64,000 nucleotides of DNA, taken from the NCBI RefSeq assembly GCF_008087085.1, contig NZ_VIYJ01000008.1, positions 248,001 through 312,000 on the forward strand, written 5' to 3'. Below the pieces are notes generated by a model. That model did not search any database, was not told where the DNA came from, and saw only the letters and a program-made list of their open reading frames with translations. Source of the stretch: Nocardioides rubriscoriae (GTDB lineage Bacteria; Actinomycetota; Actinomycetes; Propionibacteriales; Nocardioidaceae). Shown here in pieces: positions 26,582-33,844 of the stretch (its first letter is position 1; every line of letters starts with the position of its first letter). The translations under genes were made by a program, and so were the position numbers.

Positions 26582-27285
26582 CGAGGGCCTTCCGTTCTAG
26601 GTGCGGCGGCCGGCGCCGCGGCGATGCTGACCAGGATGTCGTGACCGAGCGAGGGATCGACGGTGACGTGGAGGCCGAGATCGGTGATCCGGCCGTCTTG
26701 CGGATGCCAGTCGCGGTCTGCACGAGTGCGGCCCAAGAGCGGGTCGAGGGCGTCGATCGTGGGCTTCCAGAGCGTGAGCCAGTTGCGCTGCGGGCCGACG
26801 ACGAACGCCAGCTGCAGATGCACGGCGCCGGTCGGGATCGTGGCAGCGTCGACCACCGCGGACCGGACCTGCTCCTTGAAGGCCGTGGTCGCGGCCGACG
26901 CGGTCGTGCGCACGGTGTAGGTGGCGCTGGGTGCCGCACTCTCGGCCGCGGGGGCGACGAGTACCCGTGAGGTGTCCGCGTGCCGCTTGCTGCACCACAC
27001 CGTCACCAGGTCCTCGTTGCGGAGCCGGGTGGCCAGTGGGAAGGCATAGTTGTCCAGGTCGGCCATGTCGATGAGGTCGCGCCCGGCTGGCAGCCCAATG
27101 TCGAGTCGGAGCGCCCAGGGGCCGAGGACCATGGCGGGCGCCAGGAGCTCGGCGGTGTCCTCGAGGTATTCGCGCAACCGGACCTGGTCGGGGTCGGTCG
27201 CCTTGTTCCAGCTGGCCAACCGCGGCGCCTTTCGGAGTGTGAGGTCCTGGCCTTCCGGCCGCAAGTACCACCGGGCGACGGTCAC
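26578..27285 (-). CDS. Hypothetical protein, possibly RusA-like, 235 aa
   Basis: The GTG overlaps the stop of the upstream PD-(D/E)XK gene and the stop overlaps the GIY-YIG start, so it is the middle gene of a coupled trio. The segment LRLDIGLP...DMADLDNYAFPLATRL at 59-87 carries a DxDN pattern that recalls RusA-type Holliday junction resolvases, but spacing and the rest of the protein do not let me assign the family. It has no signal peptide or membrane segment. Confidence 0.5.
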   Translation of the reverse strand: MTVARWYLRPEGQDLTLRKAPRLASWNKATDPDQVRLREYLEDTAELLAPAMVLGPWALRLDIGLPAGRDLIDMADLDNYAFPLATRLRNEDLVTVWCSKRHADTSRVLVAPAAESAAPSATYTVRTTASAATTAFKEQVRSAVVDAATIPTGAVHLQLAFVVGPQRNWLTLWKPTIDALDPLLGRTRADRDWHPQDGRITDLGLHVTVDPSLGHDILVSIAAAPAAAPRTEGPR

Positions 27286-28067
27286 GGCCGGTGCACCGCG
27301 CCGGTCTGGTCGACCCACCACACGTCGATCTGCGCCGCGGCCAGTGATCCGGCCGTCTCGGCGTGCAGGTCGCGGTAGCGCGGGAAGTCGGGCAGCGCGA
27401 TGACGCTGCCCCAGGTCGGCTCCTTGCCACGCAGGCGCATCGCCGCGAGCACCGCCTGGGAGTACCAGTGGCCGGCCTGCGTGCTCGGGCTGGTGAGCTT
27501 GAGCTCGCCTGCCCGGGCCGGGTCGGCGTAGCCGCGGCTGGGGAACCCCTTGACCTCAACTCCGACGGTCTGGCCGTTCCGGGCGGCGATCACGTCGATG
27601 CCGTGCTCCTTGGTCGCGGTGTTGGCCACCGACAGGATGCGCCACCCCTTGGCTGCGAGCGCGGTCACCAGGGATGCCTGGACGTTGGCCTCGGTATGCC
27701 ACTCCCCCGCCAGCTCCGCTGGCTTCCCCTCGACGGGATCCTGCGCGGGTGCCGGAGCAGCTAACGGCGTGGCCGCGCCGCGGACCGCCGGCGGCTCGGT
27801 GCGCGGCTCGACATCGCCGGCGACCTCATACCCCAGGGCCGCCAGGTGTCGGCGGGCGGTGTTGGACATGAACTCCGATCGCGGGATGCCGGTGGCGAGC
27901 TCGAATGCCTGGATGACCGGGAACCAGGTGCCCTTCACCTTCACGGCGTGCTTGCGGATGGCGTCGGGCGCGACGTCGGCGAGGCGGCTCTCGACGTCCT
28001 GGCGGGCCAGCTCGTAGCGGTGGCCGTTCAGGGTGAACCGGATCGACGTGCGGCCCTGAGTCTCCAT
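27282..28067 (-). CDS. PD-(D/E)XK nuclease-fold protein, 261 aa
   Basis: The C-terminal half carries a restriction-endonuclease-like core: E127 in the helix TEANVQASL, GIDV at 156-159 and VEVKG at 170-174, the canonical D...ExK pattern. The N-terminal 110 residues form a separate domain with KVKGTWFPVIQAFELATGI, followed by a Pro/Ala-rich linker. It is the first gene of a coupled operon with the RusA-like candidate and the GIY-YIG protein. The start at 28067 has no obvious ribosome site; a longer frame upstream looks less natural. Confidence 0.7.
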   Translation of the reverse strand: METQGRTSIRFTLNGHRYELARQDVESRLADVAPDAIRKHAVKVKGTWFPVIQAFELATGIPRSEFMSNTARRHLAALGYEVAGDVEPRTEPPAVRGAATPLAAPAPAQDPVEGKPAELAGEWHTEANVQASLVTALAAKGWRILSVANTATKEHGIDVIAARNGQTVGVEVKGFPSRGYADPARAGELKLTSPSTQAGHWYSQAVLAAMRLRGKEPTWGSVIALPDFPRYRDLHAETAGSLAAAQIDVWWVDQTGAVHRP

Positions 28068-28079
28068 GGCCAGAAAGTA

Positions 28080-28114
28080 CGGCAACCGGCCGACACGAGG
28101 AGACCGGTTTGCCG
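28080..28114. promoter_or_regulatory. Inverted repeat before the nuclease operon
   Basis: CGGCAACCGG (28080-28089) and CCGGTTTGCCG (28104-28114) form an imperfect inverted repeat 12 bp upstream of the PD-(D/E)XK start. It may be an operator, or a terminator for the gene at 28140-28394. Confidence 0.4.
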
Positions 28115-28139
28115 CACTTCTCTCCACCTGGGCGCTACC

Positions 28140-28394
28140 TCACGGGCGGTAGCGCCCCTCGATGATCCGGATCGGGTCGCCCATGCCGGCGTCGGTGTCG
28201 ATCAGCTCGCGGTCGCGGCACCACTCCGCGACCGTGAGGACCGAGCCGAGCGGCCAGACCAGGCGCTCGGCGAAGACCTCGACCGGCACCTCGTCATCGA
28301 CGGTCGGGCACAGCTCGTCGTAGACCGCCATGAACCGCGCGACCGTGGTCGACGGCATCGGGGTGACCCCGGCCGGCATCTTCATCTTGTCCAT
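28140..28394 (-). CDS. Small hypothetical protein, 84 aa
   Basis: The ATG at 28394 follows AAAGGAG at good spacing, replacing a much longer frame that reads through unnatural sequence. The protein is acidic with PVEVFAERLVWPLGSVLTVAEWCRD in the middle, which looks like a winged-helix or HTH-like segment, but I cannot assign it. An inverted repeat lies just upstream and could be autoregulatory. Confidence 0.55.
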   Translation of the reverse strand: MDKMKMPAGVTPMPSTTVARFMAVYDELCPTVDDEVPVEVFAERLVWPLGSVLTVAEWCRDRELIDTDAGMGDPIRIIEGRYRP

Positions 28395-28410
28395 CTCAGT
28401 GCTCCTTTCG

Positions 28411-28432
28411 TGAGCACTCCGATGAGCGCTCA
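28411..28432. promoter_or_regulatory. Inverted repeat upstream of the small gene at 28140
   Basis: TGAGCACTC and GAGCGCTCA face each other across 4 bp with 8 of 9 bases matching. It lies 16 bp before the start of the small gene. The rest of 28433-28630 holds no gene that I can support. Confidence 0.4.
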
Positions 28433-28630
28433 CCATATGTATCGGCATTTCGGCGCCCCAAACCCCGATCGCGCCTTTGGGAGTACTTCGACTGCCCGGC
28501 GACCGGGATGCCTGCCCGTGTGGCGGGTCCGCGGTCGGCCGCGTTTCTACCCTTGGCTCGAGCGCATACGGGAGCAGCTGCGGCCGGACTGGCGGATTCC
28601 TCTCTCCGCGTCGACCGCGGGGGTCGATCC

Positions 28631-29608
28631 TCAGCTGGAGAGGTCCAGGCGCAGCCGGCAGTAACGGGTCAGATGCCGCCACCGACCGTGCTCAAACGCG
28701 GTGTCCGCCTCAACCTCGACGATCACCGTGGGGGTCACCCGGGTGATCGCAACCGGCTCGCGGCTGAAACGCCCCAGCTGACGGGTGCTGAGTTCAGCCG
28801 GCCACGGGTGGTCATCGGTGCCGACGAGGACCGCTGCGAGCTCGGCCGACTCCCTAGAGCTGAGCGGATGGGTCGCGCCGGCCACCCTCAGTGTGCCAGC
28901 GGCATCTCGGAGGCCAAGGATCAGCCGAACTGGTTGGTCGACGCGACCGATGACCGCGCCGACCGTGGCCTCGCGGGTGTTGCGGATCCGGAACTTCACC
29001 CACCCCCGCTGACCAGGCAGGTAGCGCTGCCCGGCTCCCTTGGCGACCAGGCCCTCCACACCGACTTCGGCCGCGGCGTACTCCGTCAGCCAGCGCTGCG
29101 CCTCCGCCGGGTCCGCGGTCTGCGGCGTCAGCTGCATCGGCGGCTGCCACGATCCCGCCAACTGCTCGAGCACTGCCCTGCGATCGCGCAGCGGCTTGGT
29201 ACGCAGGTCGACGTCGCCCGCAGCCAAGACGTCGAAAGCCAGGAAGGAGGCAGGTGGGAGGTCCGCCCGCGGCCCGAGGCGGCCGCGGTATGCCAGCCGC
29301 GGGGCCAGTGCCCCGAAATCGAGTCGGCCGTCCCGCCACACGACGAGTTCACCGTCGATCACCGTGCCCGGCTCCAGCTGCTCGGGGGCGGCTTGGACGA
29401 TCTCGGGGAACCCTGCCGCTAGGTCGGCGCCCTTGCGTGACCACACCCGGCACCCGGCGCTCGTGCGCTCGAGGATGGCCCGGTAGCCATCCCACTTCGG
29501 TTGGTAGACAGTGCCGCCCAGCAGGCCGCCGACCGCTGGCAGCGTGGCTGCCGGCTTGGCCAGCATCGGCTCCCAGGTGGTCGGCACCCATTCAGCGTAC
29601 GAAACCAA
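28631..29608 (-). CDS. ATP-dependent DNA ligase
   Basis: This is a single-domain-plus-OB ATP-dependent DNA ligase (up to 325 aa), similar in size to LigC-type enzymes. Motifs seen are motif I KWDGYR at 38-43 (adenylated Lys38), motif III FLAFDV around 122-127, motif IV VEGLVAK at 184-190 and motif V WVKFR at 203-207. It seals nicks in DNA using ATP. The TTG at 29608 is the furthest start; a GTG at 29587 just before PTTWEPMLAKPA is equally possible. A LexA-type box directly upstream indicates DNA-damage control. Confidence 0.9.
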   Translation of the reverse strand: MVSYAEWVPTTWEPMLAKPAATLPAVGGLLGGTVYQPKWDGYRAILERTSAGCRVWSRKGADLAAGFPEIVQAAPEQLEPGTVIDGELVVWRDGRLDFGALAPRLAYRGRLGPRADLPPASFLAFDVLAAGDVDLRTKPLRDRRAVLEQLAGSWQPPMQLTPQTADPAEAQRWLTEYAAAEVGVEGLVAKGAGQRYLPGQRGWVKFRIRNTREATVGAVIGRVDQPVRLILGLRDAAGTLRVAGATHPLSSRESAELAAVLVGTDDHPWPAELSTRQLGRFSREPVAITRVTPTVIVEVEADTAFEHGRWRHLTRYCRLRLDLSS

Positions 29609-29622
29609 CGCCGCCCATCACT

Positions 29623-29638
29623 TCGAACATGTGTTCTA
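29623..29638. promoter_or_regulatory. LexA/SOS-type box between ligase and the gene at 29650
   Basis: TCGAACATGTGTTCTA matches the actinobacterial/Bacillus SOS box (CGAAC, 4 bp, GTTCG) with a perfect GAACATGTGTTC core. It lies in the 41-bp gap between divergent genes, 14 bp from the ligase start and 11 bp from the ATG at 29650, so LexA could repress both. Confidence 0.8.
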
Positions 29639-29649
29639 CGCTATGGGCC

Positions 29650-29952
29650 ATGGCGGGCGGCGGCTACGGGCGCGGGGCGGGCATCCCCTTGAAGGACCGC
29701 GTGCGCGTCGACCGAGGCGTCCACCAGGAGCTAGCGCCGACGGCGAGCGCAGCCGGGCCCGAGCACCCGGGGCGGCACTGCTGGGTCAGCGTTCCCGTCG
29801 ACGCGTCACAACCACGCCCAGGCCCGCTCCTGGAGTGGCGGCGCGCCGACCACCTCTGGGAAGGCCGAGTCGTCTACGTCGCGCAATTGAGGCCCGGGCG
29901 CTGGGCCACGGTCGAGGAGTGGATCCCGGCCGAGCTGCTCACCACCGAGTGA
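29650..29952 (+). CDS. Hypothetical protein, 100 aa
   Basis: This is a small protein with a C-terminal beta-rich half (PGPLLEWRRADHLWEGRVVYV, then ATVEEWIPAELL). It resembles the protein encoded directly downstream (GLVLDWKREG.RWEALVVW, then VKMDWLRREDLI), so the two look like tandem paralogues. The stop overlaps the next GTG. The start is only 11 bp from the SOS box, so the mRNA leader must be very short. Function is unknown, perhaps damage-inducible. Confidence 0.6.
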   Translation: MAGGGYGRGAGIPLKDRVRVDRGVHQELAPTASAAGPEHPGRHCWVSVPVDASQPRPGPLLEWRRADHLWEGRVVYVAQLRPGRWATVEEWIPAELLTTE

Positions 29953-30218
29953 GCGGCGCCGTGTCTGCCAACCCGCCGAAGAACGACGCATGGCGGCCGT
30001 ACGGCGACGTGAGGTTCGTGCTGATCCGGAATCCAGGCCGGCTCAAGCCGTCCCGGGGGCTGGTCCTGGATTGGAAGCGTGAGGGCCGGCGATGGGAGGC
30101 CCTGGTGGTGTGGCATGACGACGCGGCACTCAAACCGGTCGTCAAGATGGACTGGTTGCGGAGGGAGGACCTGATTCCGGTGCCGGTCGATCCGAACTGG
30201 ACCGGCCCTGGCAGCTAG
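29949..30218 (+). CDS. Hypothetical protein, 89 aa, paralogue of its upstream neighbour
   Basis: The GTG at 29949 overlaps the preceding stop; a second GTG at 29961 is possible. The beta-rich core (RFVLIRNPGRLKPSRGLVLDW, then RWEALVVWHDD) and the W.R.EDLI ending align with the neighbour's core. Function is unknown. It ends 4 bp before a convergent micro-gene. Confidence 0.6.
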   Translation: MSGAVSANPPKNDAWRPYGDVRFVLIRNPGRLKPSRGLVLDWKREGRRWEALVVWHDDAALKPVVKMDWLRREDLIPVPVDPNWTGPGS

Positions 30219-30221
30219 GGC

Positions 30222-30341
30222 TCAGCTGGCCCAGTTGAGCAGGTCGGGCGCAGCATCCAGCACGCGCTCGACACTCACGGTCCACATCCAGTCAACGCGG
30301 ACGGCCGCCGCGGCCGGGGGCTCTGCGGTGAGGGTGATCAT
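30222..30341 (-). CDS. Possible micro-protein, 39 aa
   Basis: A short frame starts at an ATG with a strong AAGGAG site at 8-bp spacing and encodes MITLTAEPPAAAAVRVDW followed by a short amphipathic helix. The strong ribosome site is the main support. Codon use fits the neighbours. No family is recognisable at this length. Confidence 0.45.
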   Translation of the reverse strand: MITLTAEPPAAAAVRVDWMWTVSVERVLDAAPDLLNWAS

Positions 30342-30434
30342 CGGTGTTCTCCTTGTTCGTTTGCGTTCCTGGCGGCGACCTCGAGCACGCTTCGTACTGT
30401 CAGCAGCGTAGGTGGCGTTTGGACGGAACCAGGG

Positions 30435-30443
30435 TTATCCACA
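30435..30443 (+). promoter_or_regulatory. DnaA-box-like TTATCCACA
   Basis: This exact match to the DnaA consensus lies in the 119-bp gap between dprA and the micro-gene. It is isolated, so its meaning is unclear. Confidence 0.3.
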
Positions 30444-30460
30444 GATTGCTGCAGATCGCC

Positions 30461-31507
30461 TCAGCGACGGGGGGCGGCGACCGGGGCCACTGAGCCGGGG
30501 ACGCCGCTCCGCATGGAGCTCACGGGGCCGGGAATGAACGACTCGTCGAGCTCCCCGGAGGCACCATCGGCGGAGGTGGCCGCAGCGTTGGCGTGGGTGG
30601 TGAGGTCGGTGATGACGTCCTGGGCGCTTGTCACCATGCTGGCCTGACCGAGCCGCACGAGCTGGTTGACGCCGGTAGACGCCGCGCTGCTGACGGGGCC
30701 GGGGACGCCCATGACAGGTCGGTGCAGGTTGGTGGTCCAGTGGGCGGTGTTGAGTGCGCCGCTGCGCAGTGCGGCCTCGACGACGACCGTTCCCTCAGAC
30801 AGGCCGGCGACGACCCTGTTCCGGGCCAGGAAGCGGGTTCGGGTGGGTCCGGCTCCCGGGGGTGCCTCGGAGACGACAAGGCCGCGTTCCGCGATCGCCT
30901 CGAGCAGCTGGGCGTGTGCGGCCGGATAGGGCCGGTCGACGCCGCCGGGCAGGACGGCGATGGTCGGGCCGCCGGCGATGAGGGCGCCGCGGTGCGCCGC
31001 CTGATCGACGCCGTAGGCGAGGCCGCTGATGACGGTGTGGCCCATGGTGGCGAGGTCGCGGCCCAGCTCGGTTGCCTGCTCGGCGCCGTAGCTGGTGGCG
31101 GCTCGCGATCCGACGACCGCGACGGAGTTGCCGGCGAGCTGACGCAGGTCGTGCGCTCCGCGGACCCACAGGCCGACGGGTTCCCCGCCGCGTTCGTGGA
31201 GGGCGCCGGCGTTGCGGAGTGCGCCGAGCTGGGTGGGCCACTCGGCGTCGCCAGGGACGATGAAGCGGATGCCGCGGGCGGCGGCCTGCTCAAGCACCTG
31301 GGCGGGGTCGACGCGGCCGAGCTCCTGGGCGAGCGCGAAGCCCCAGTGGGATTCGACGTCGCCCGCGGCCTCGAGGTAGCCGAGGACCTTGCCGGCGCCG
31401 AGCTCGCTGACCAAGCCGGTGACGCGGAGGTCTCCGGGCTCGATGGACCTGCTGAGGGTGACGCGGCGGAGTCGGTCAACGTCGACGTCGATGCGGGTGG
31501 TGCTCAT
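30461..31507 (-). CDS. dprA: DprA/Smf-like DNA-processing protein
   Basis: DprA binds incoming ssDNA and loads RecA in natural transformation. This 348-aa protein has the family's Rossmann-like core: VAVVGSRAATSYG, then VISGLAYGVDQAAH, IAVLPGGVDRPYP, TRTRFLARNRVVAGLS and EAALRSGALNTAHW. A helical N-terminal domain precedes it and a short tail follows. The ATG at 31507 has GGGGAGG upstream and overlaps the preceding gene. It sits in one operon with ssb behind the shared 34-bp element, so here it probably protects or processes conjugatively transferred ssDNA. Confidence 0.9.
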   Translation of the reverse strand: MSTTRIDVDVDRLRRVTLSRSIEPGDLRVTGLVSELGAGKVLGYLEAAGDVESHWGFALAQELGRVDPAQVLEQAAARGIRFIVPGDAEWPTQLGALRNAGALHERGGEPVGLWVRGAHDLRQLAGNSVAVVGSRAATSYGAEQATELGRDLATMGHTVISGLAYGVDQAAHRGALIAGGPTIAVLPGGVDRPYPAAHAQLLEAIAERGLVVSEAPPGAGPTRTRFLARNRVVAGLSEGTVVVEAALRSGALNTAHWTTNLHRPVMGVPGPVSSAASTGVNQLVRLGQASMVTSAQDVITDLTTHANAAATSADGASGELDESFIPGPVSSMRSGVPGSVAPVAAPRR

Positions 31508-31667
31508 GACTGGCCTCCCCACAGCAGGTCGAGGTCGGGTTCGTGGATGACGTCGAGGCGCTTATCGGGGCATAGGCCGCGGGCTCGGGCACGACGAGGC
31601 GGCGCAGCTGGCGCTCGGTGGCGCTGGGCTGGGCGTCGTCGATCGGGTCGGTGTCGTCGTAGCTCAT
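31504..31667 (-). CDS. Small protein with a probable 1-bp deletion, between DUF4192 gene and dprA
   Basis: From the ATG at 31667 the frame reads MSYDDTDPIDDAQPSATERQ and on to PEPAAYAP. One extra C in the CCCC run at 31567-31570 continues it as DKRLDVIHEPDLDLLWGGQS with a stop that overlaps the dprA start by four bases. Without the extra base the frame goes into Ser/Thr/His-rich sequence and overruns dprA. The repaired product is 54 aa and of unknown function. Confidence 0.5.
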
Positions 31668-31682
31668 CGCAGTGTCCCCTTC

Positions 31683-32711
31683 TCAGCGGCCCGGGGCGGG
31701 CCGGTCGGCGGTTGGCTGGGTGCGCGGCAGGTCCCGCTGCTGTTCGGGAGGCTTGGGCACGAAGGACTCGTCGAGCTCGCCGGCGAGGTCGCGCATCTGG
31801 GTCTGGTATCGCTCCCACTCGCGGGGGTGGATGCCGTTCTGCAGGGCCGAGGCGACAATGGCGGCCATGGAGTACGGCCGGTCCGCGGGCACCTGGTCGA
31901 GGGCGCACCAGGCCTTGGCGCCGTCGCCGTGCAGCCAGCTGGCGAAGCCGAGCATGGAGGCCGGCGCTGCGCGGACCTCGTCGGGGGCGCGGCGGGTCAG
32001 GTCGTTCCAGAGGGCCATGTGGGAGGTGTGGTTCTCCCGGCTCATGTCCTCCCACAGCGCGTCGCGGGTGCTGATCGTCTCCAGGGCCACCAGCATCCGT
32101 GCGCCGTCGACATCGGAGATCCGGTTGCCGTCGGTGTGGAACTGCTCGAGCCGGTCCAGTGCCCAGCCCCGCTCGACGGCGGGAGTGCTGCCCGCGGCCG
32201 CGGCCCGGGCCGCGCGGATCAGCTGGGCGATCGGCTCACGGTCCCCGACCATGGACGCGGCCAGAGAGGCCCGGCTGACGGCCGGCTGGGCGGCGCCGGT
32301 CAGCACGGTCGCGGCCGCGATCCGCTCGGCGGTAGCCGGGGTCTGAAGCCCGGTCTGGCCGGTGTTGAACTCACGCCACCGCTCCCCGTCGGCCCACAGC
32401 CGGATGTGGGTGGTGATGCCCACGGTGTCGAGGCGGTTGGACAGATGCTGGCTGGCCAGCTCGGCGCTGCGGCGGTCCTCGGTGAAGCAGAGGATCGCCA
32501 GGCGCGCTCCGGGGCGGGCGTGGCGGCCGTAGGGGCCGCGGAGGGCGTCCCAGACCTCCTCGCGGTCGGCGGCCGTCTTCGGCAGGTCGACGCGGGTGAT
32601 GGGGAGCCCGGGCCGGAAGGGCACGAGGACGATCGACTCCTCAGGCTTGAAGCCGAGGACGTGCGGCACTGCGGCGAGCAGCTCGTCCGGGGACTGTACG
32701 ACGAGATCCAT
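31683..32711 (-). CDS. DUF4192 family protein
   Basis: This 342-aa protein matches the actinobacterial DUF4192 pattern: PDELLAAVPHVLGFKPEESIV near the N terminus, then VPFRPG, LAILCFTED and further helical repeats. The family has no established function. The ATG at 32711 has GGAGG at good spacing; the longer open frame overlaps ssb out of phase and is not real. It lies 16 bp after ssb in the ssb-dprA operon, which links it to ssDNA handling only by context. Confidence 0.8.
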   Translation of the reverse strand: MDLVVQSPDELLAAVPHVLGFKPEESIVLVPFRPGLPITRVDLPKTAADREEVWDALRGPYGRHARPGARLAILCFTEDRRSAELASQHLSNRLDTVGITTHIRLWADGERWREFNTGQTGLQTPATAERIAAATVLTGAAQPAVSRASLAASMVGDREPIAQLIRAARAAAAGSTPAVERGWALDRLEQFHTDGNRISDVDGARMLVALETISTRDALWEDMSRENHTSHMALWNDLTRRAPDEVRAAPASMLGFASWLHGDGAKAWCALDQVPADRPYSMAAIVASALQNGIHPREWERYQTQMRDLAGELDESFVPKPPEQQRDLPRTQPTADRPAPGR

Positions 32712-32727
32712 CGGAACCTCCGCGCGG

Positions 32728-33117
32728 TCAGCTGGCCTGGGCCGGGCGGGCGGCACGCTCGATGCGCGCGGAGACGTACTTGAGCGAGACGCCGACCTCG
32801 CCGAAGCGGTTGTCGACGACCACGACGTCCTTGGTGCGCTTCTCGCCGGTCTCCTTGTCCGGCCAGCTCTCCGTGCGCTCGAGGCCGTGGACGAAGATCG
32901 GGTCGCCGGATCCGCAGCTGTCGTGCACGTGCGTGGCAGCCGAGCCGAAGATCTTGACGTTGTGGGCAGTGGGCTCGTCGTTGCCCCACTCCCCCTCGTC
33001 GTTCTGTACGCACCGGTTGACCAGGACCCGGCAGCTGACGAAAGCCTTGTTCTCGCGGGTGTAGAGCAGCTCGGGAGCCTCGGCCAGGTTGCCGGCGAAG
33101 GTGATGGTGGTGGACAT
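32728..33117 (-). CDS. ssb: Single-stranded DNA-binding protein
   Basis: This is a short SSB (129 aa) with an OB fold: TITFAGNLAEAPEL, then KAFVSCRVLVNR, VKIFGSAATHV and the helix/strand DPIFVHGLERTESW...KDVVVVDNRFGEVGVSL. It lacks the acidic DDDIPF-type tip of chromosomal SSBs. Plasmid SSBs coat transferred strands. The ATG has GAGGAGG upstream, and a copy of the 34-bp element lies 44 bp before it. It heads the operon with DUF4192 protein and DprA. Confidence 0.9.
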   Translation of the reverse strand: MSTTITFAGNLAEAPELLYTRENKAFVSCRVLVNRCVQNDEGEWGNDEPTAHNVKIFGSAATHVHDSCGSGDPIFVHGLERTESWPDKETGEKRTKDVVVVDNRFGEVGVSLKYVSARIERAARPAQAS

Positions 33118-33161
33118 GACTTCCTCCTCGGTGACTGCGAGACGTTCGGATCGGTCCCGCA

Positions 33162-33195
33162 GTCACCTAGGTCCCATCGGGGGCCGGCAGCGATC
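33162..33195 (-). promoter_or_regulatory. 34-bp two-box element, copy 5 (ssb operon)
   Basis: On the minus strand GTGATCGCTGCC and ACCTAGGTGAC occur in the standard spacing. It ends 44 bp before the ssb ATG and directs towards ssb-DUF4192-dprA. Confidence 0.75.
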
Positions 33196-33242
33196 ACATC
33201 GGCCGAACTTGTTCGGATCCGCTCGTGCTCGCGTGGGACTGC

Positions 33243-33660
33243 TCAGCAGGGCACCAGGTAGTCGAAGCGGTACTTGAAGACGACGACGCGGATACCCTTG
33301 TAGGTTGGTCCGCCTGACGCCGGAGAGGTGGTAGTCGCCGACCCGGCACTCCGAGCTGGCCAGGTGGTTGTTCAGCCGCCACTGCCGGTTCTTGAGGGAG
33401 CGGTAGGACTTCGTGAACCAGCCGCGCTTGACCAAGCAGCCGCGGAAGGTGTGCCGCATGCCGTCGTGGGCGTAGGAGGTGTCGAAGACGCTGTCGGAGG
33501 ACCAGATGACCATCCGGCAGCCCATGTCCTCGACGGGCTCAGCCGCGGCCGCCGGCGAGGTGGCGGTCAGGCACAGTGCGGACGCCAGGACCGCGGCGAG
33601 GGTGGCCAGGACTGCTGGGTGGGTTGAGCCGCGTCGAGCGCGGCGGGGTGATCTGGACAT
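33243..33660 (-). CDS. Secreted Cys-containing protein with a probable 1-bp insertion
   Basis: The N terminus is a classic signal peptide: basic MSRSPRRARRG, a hydrophobic Ala/Leu core and ATSPAAAAEP as the cleavage region. The mature part (DMGCRMVIWSSDSVFDTSY, later RWFTKSYRSLKNRQWRL) is small with Cys residues that could form disulphides. Near 33310-33318 the frame breaks; dropping one base gives GPTYKGIRVVVFKYRFDYLV plus PC and a stop at 33243, while the raw frame runs on into the next control element. The repaired protein is 138 aa. It follows its own element copy. Confidence 0.6.
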
Positions 33661-33702
33661 GCGTTCCTCCTCGGTTCGGGCGGGACGCAGGCCGGCCCCG
33701 CG

Positions 33703-33736
33703 GTCACCTAGGTCCGCGAAGGGGTCCGGGGCGATC
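33703..33736 (-). promoter_or_regulatory. 34-bp two-box element, copy 6 (secreted protein)
   Basis: GATCGCCCCG and ACCTAGGTGAC lie in the standard spacing on the minus strand. It ends 42 bp before the ATG at 33660. Confidence 0.75.
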
Positions 33737-33844
33737 AACGAGGGCGCAAGAAGCGCCCCGACCGGCTCTCGGGTACCGGATCGGGGCGCTGAGAAGCACG
33801 CTAGGCGTAGGCACCGACACAACCCGTGCCGGCGGCCAGCTGAC

